Assembly (NCBI GenBank): GCA_003194525.1
Contig: NBIV01000185.1
Coordinates: forward strand, 62,001 to 126,000
Source: Gracilariopsis chorda
Taxonomy: Eukaryota > Rhodophyta > Florideophyceae > Gracilariales > Gracilariaceae
DNA: 64,000 nucleotides
Reading direction: 5' to 3'
Made by a program: the position numbers and the translations under genes. The notes beneath the pieces are model-generated. The model was given only the letters and a program-made list of their open reading frames with translations, was not told where the DNA came from and made no database searches. Position 1 is the stretch's first letter. Every line of letters begins with the position of its first letter. Positions 61,092 through 64,000 of this stretch are shown piece after piece.

Positions 61092-64000
61092 CCTCTCAAA
61101 GATTCGAGGCGGGTGCTTCGTATTCGTATGTGCAAATATTGTGGCGCTGTTCTGTTTGGTGACGAGACGGAAGGAACATGCTGTGGTTATAAAAGCTCCA
61201 GATCGCTTGGATTTTCTTTAAGACGAGTGCATATCAATTCGAAACGTGAAGACATATATCGCTTTCTCTCATTTCAAACGCTATCAACACACTTAAATGT
61301 GTTATTTGCAACCATTGTGACATTCATGGATATGAACGACGTTCGGGGTGGAGGTCCGTCATTTTTTCGACTTAAAGGCAATGTGTCTATTTTCGTTCCA
61401 CGCCAGGACGTGCGCTACAAATATTTGTGGTCGGGAGGTCCACCCAGTCGTAATTTACGGGATTATTCTTCTTCTTCGTTCACGAAAAGAAACGAGTCTA
61501 ACCCGAATATTCGATACTTGGTTCCGACGTTATACGATCTTATGCAACCAAGACCAGACATTTGCTGACAAACGTATAGAAATTTGTTCAGACAAGAGGA
61601 AATTGTTCGGAGGAGATCAAACGCAGACGAATCTACTCTGGACATCTTTGCAGACTCTGTTCAGGAAAGAATACTTGTCTGGAAGTATCAAGGTGCCCAT
61701 GAAGCCCGAATTAAGGTGAGCGTCTTTGCTGGATCTTTACCAGAAAACAGTCGAGGCAGAACTCTTGCGATGAAAGTTTTCGTCTTAGATTGAAATGGAC
61801 TGTTCAGTTTGAAAACCCCAGTTAACTAGCTGGTTGGTGGAGGAGAACACCTTCCCATATCAATTGGAAACCTTCGCCATCGACTTGTCAAGTGCAAGTG
61901 GTTGAAGCGTGATTCAATGGGCGCTGAGAAATGGACTTTTTCACTGCTCTTCCCCTACAGTGAGAGTCATGCCCCGTATGATACAGCAACATATATTTCA
62001 TCCATAGATGTAAACAACCAAGACGAAAGGGGTCCAACATGGGCAGAACACTCTAAGCGAAGACTGTATACCGATAATGTGCTGCTGAGCGCTGGCACTC
62101 TTCTTCGGCAATGGTAGTTTCGTACTAGCACAAACATTGAAGACTTGAGACTTCGCTACCTGGAAACAGAACAAATGAGAATGGTTGAAGAACGTGAGAT
62201 GCGGGCAGGAACCTACAACAGAACAGATGAACTCGGCCCTCCCTGTAAACTCTTCCGTCCAGGCAATCACAAAACCTCTCCAGCGTACTGCAGACAAAAA
62301 CGACTGGATGTGCAGTCAATGGTCACTCAACTGCTTTCCCAGATGCTTTTTGTCACACTCACAACGAACGTATGTCCGGGAGATACGAAAATTCTTAGTA
62401 TAGACAACGAAATACCGGAGCATTTTCTCCAGGGGGAGACAGAAACCGTCATGTTGATAGGCCACATCTCATAGCAAGAGTGTACAACTGGTATGCAAAT
62501 TTAATAATGAAAGATCTAAAAGTAATTCAGAAGAGCTATTTGGCTGGACGTGCACTGGGATTGCCGCCAAATTTGAGTTGCAGGAGAGAAATACTCCACA
62601 TCATCTTATTCTTCTTTGGTTGCATGGGGGTGCACTTGAAGGTCCTGAGATCATGGAAAATTTGATCAAAGGCGAACTGCCTCGAGGTGACTCGCCTGAA
62701 GACAAGAAATTCCGAAAAGTGGTGAAGAAAATCAATATGCACGGACACTCCCCAAATTGCCGTGGTCGTACCTCTGGCAGGAGGTGCCTATTTGGGTATG
62801 ATAGACAAGAAAATGTTGGCAAAGACAAATAGAAATGATTACGCGAACCTAGTGACCTATCGAAGAAAAAGGACAGAAGATTTGAAAGTGGTTCCGTACG
62901 ATCCGGATCCCTCAATGAAGTAAAAGGCTCATATCAACGGTGAAAGAACCGAAGGTGGCAACAGTGTACCATAACTGATGAAATATGCTTTCGAGAGTGC
63001 TAAAGAACAGGGTTTGGTTGTATCAAGTCGAACTGAAAGCCAATCAAGTGCCCAGAGCGACATGCGTCAAAATGAGATCAGGGTGTACATGAGAGCGAGA
63101 GCGTTGGGTGCAGTTGAAGCTGCATGAAACCTCTCTGAGTTCAGACTTGTTCTCATCAATCCACCTGCACAGGTACTTCACATACACCTCCGCCGAGAGC
63201 GACAGGTTTTGATTCGAAACGTAAGACCTCCTAGAGGTCTGAAGTCTTCCCTGCTGGAAAGATATTTCAAACGACCCTCCCGGTATATGGAATTGGGGTA
63301 AATGACATACTAAGAGACTGTACGTGTATACGATAAGCTACCGCGCTCTGTACGAGAGCCTGACTCTACTCGGGATGGAGGAAGTTTACGAATGTACGTC
63401 GTCCCATGATCCGAAAATGATCGAACTGTGACTCGAACTAGATTTTCTTCTCCCAAAAATCCCGAACTCTTTGCTCTTCAAACATTGCTCATGAAATCTG
63501 CATTCAGCTCCTTCGATGATCCGAAAAGTGTTGGGAGCGAATCTTACTCAACTGACAGAGACGCAGCAGTAGCCGGTGGACTATATATCTATGGTGACGA
63601 GTACGAAAAGGCAGGCTTTTGATGAGGCAGTAAGATACCAATCTAATCCTGCTGAGCTGCGTTCTTTGGTCGTCACTTCCTTTCAACAAGGGGTATATCC
63701 AAAAACTGTGATTGAAAAGCACGAAAGAGCTCTAACTACAGAAGTACCCGAGGGAACCTGAGCACAAGGAAGAGAAGAATTGCTTCGAAGAATCAATGAG
63801 ATTTCGGAAAGACACGGCGGTCCGCTTACCAGAAAAGATTTATTCTTTCATCATATTGTACCTCAACTTCATCTCAGAAAAATTAAACTCCAATTAGCAG
63901 AAGAACGAGCTCACATACGTCTCCGCTCTTCTTCGAGGTCCAGGCGAGTGAAAGAGCGATATGAATGTCTGAAAGAAGGCCAGAAGCAAGTTTTTGACAA
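61092..64000 (+). pseudogene. Helitron Rep-helicase gene, decayed and open at the window end
   Basis: In order: a Cys motif CKYCGAVLFGDETEGTCCG (from 61127), the Helitron-like N-domain FATIVTFMDMNDVRGGGPSF, FSLLFPYSESHAPYDTATYI, IEDLRLRYLETEQMRM, LSQMLFVTLTTNVCPGDTK, and the HUH region RNTPHHLILLWLHGG at about 62588-62630, where the usual P-H-x-H-I-L reads PHHLIL so the second His position is changed. Next are VVPYDPDPSMK, SVP-stop-LMKYAFES (stop TAA at 62972 where the first catalytic Tyr should be; the second Tyr is at 62984), EIRVYMRARALGAVEAA, GLYIYGDEYEKAG and LKEGQKQVFD, the start of the helicase. In-frame stops and a frameshift near 62500 make it inactive. Helitrons move by rolling-circle replication. 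Confidence 0.85.

Noticed and set aside
1-64000. tRNA or rRNA genes
   Set aside because: No cloverleaf-like segment with A and B boxes or rRNA block was recognised on reading; only partial tRNA-complement primer sites.

Overview
This is a eukaryotic, repeat-dominated window in which almost all recognisable coding sequence belongs to transposable elements, nested inside one another. I see no operons, tRNA, rRNA or convincing host gene. The mixture (chromodomain Ty3/gypsy elements, a PAT/Ngaro-like tyrosine-recombinase retrotransposon, Ty1/copia, Helitron, a TIR element, compact intron-free ORFs, near-balanced base composition) would fit a red alga, an oomycete or another protist; the species cannot be fixed from the sequence.

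Layout. (A) 1-11624, minus strand: a decayed chromoviral Ty3/gypsy element whose gag is split by a tyrosine-recombinase (YR) retrotransposon at 5092-11003. That YR element has the complete A1-ORFs-B1-A2-B2 split-direct-repeat architecture. (C) 11625-20358, plus strand: a 5'-truncated Ty3/gypsy element with gag, protease, RT/RNase H, integrase, a C-terminal chromodomain, a polypurine tract and a 3' LTR. It is joined head-to-head to element A next to A's primer-binding site. 20359-21600 is a noncoding array of about three diverged units of roughly 415 bp with a nested inverted repeat.

(D) 21871-41941, minus strand: a decayed gypsy element of the same lineage as H, split in its gag by (E) 27497-39967. 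E is a 12.5 kb LTR element with 5-bp target duplications (CTTGC), and is itself split in its RT by a solo LTR of family C (34086-34881, duplication TGAAG). 42250-49000 is a mosaic: a copia fragment, a solo E-type LTR (43408-44319, duplication CTAGA), a gypsy gag-protease fragment (G) interrupted by a 1.13 kb TIR element, and short ORFs of unknown origin.

(H) 49339-56014, minus strand: the only apparently intact element. Two 1030-bp LTRs, about 98% identical by eye, flank a single uninterrupted Gag-Pol ORF with all catalytic motifs. 56015-60464 holds unassigned sequence, an E-like LTR fragment, a 68-bp tandem repeat and a solo H-type LTR. 61092-64000, plus strand, is a decayed Helitron Rep/helicase gene running off the window.

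The most unusual signal is that element C, through its coding region and LTR, is studded with very short perfect hairpins. Most are 13 nt (5-bp stem, 3-nt loop) with stems beginning CC and ending GG. Several stems persist between the two family-C LTRs although the bases differ, including one compensatory base-pair exchange. A similar covarying hairpin with a constant CAGGG loop is seen in E-type LTRs. This looks like selected RNA or DNA structure, not an accident of composition; its role is unknown.
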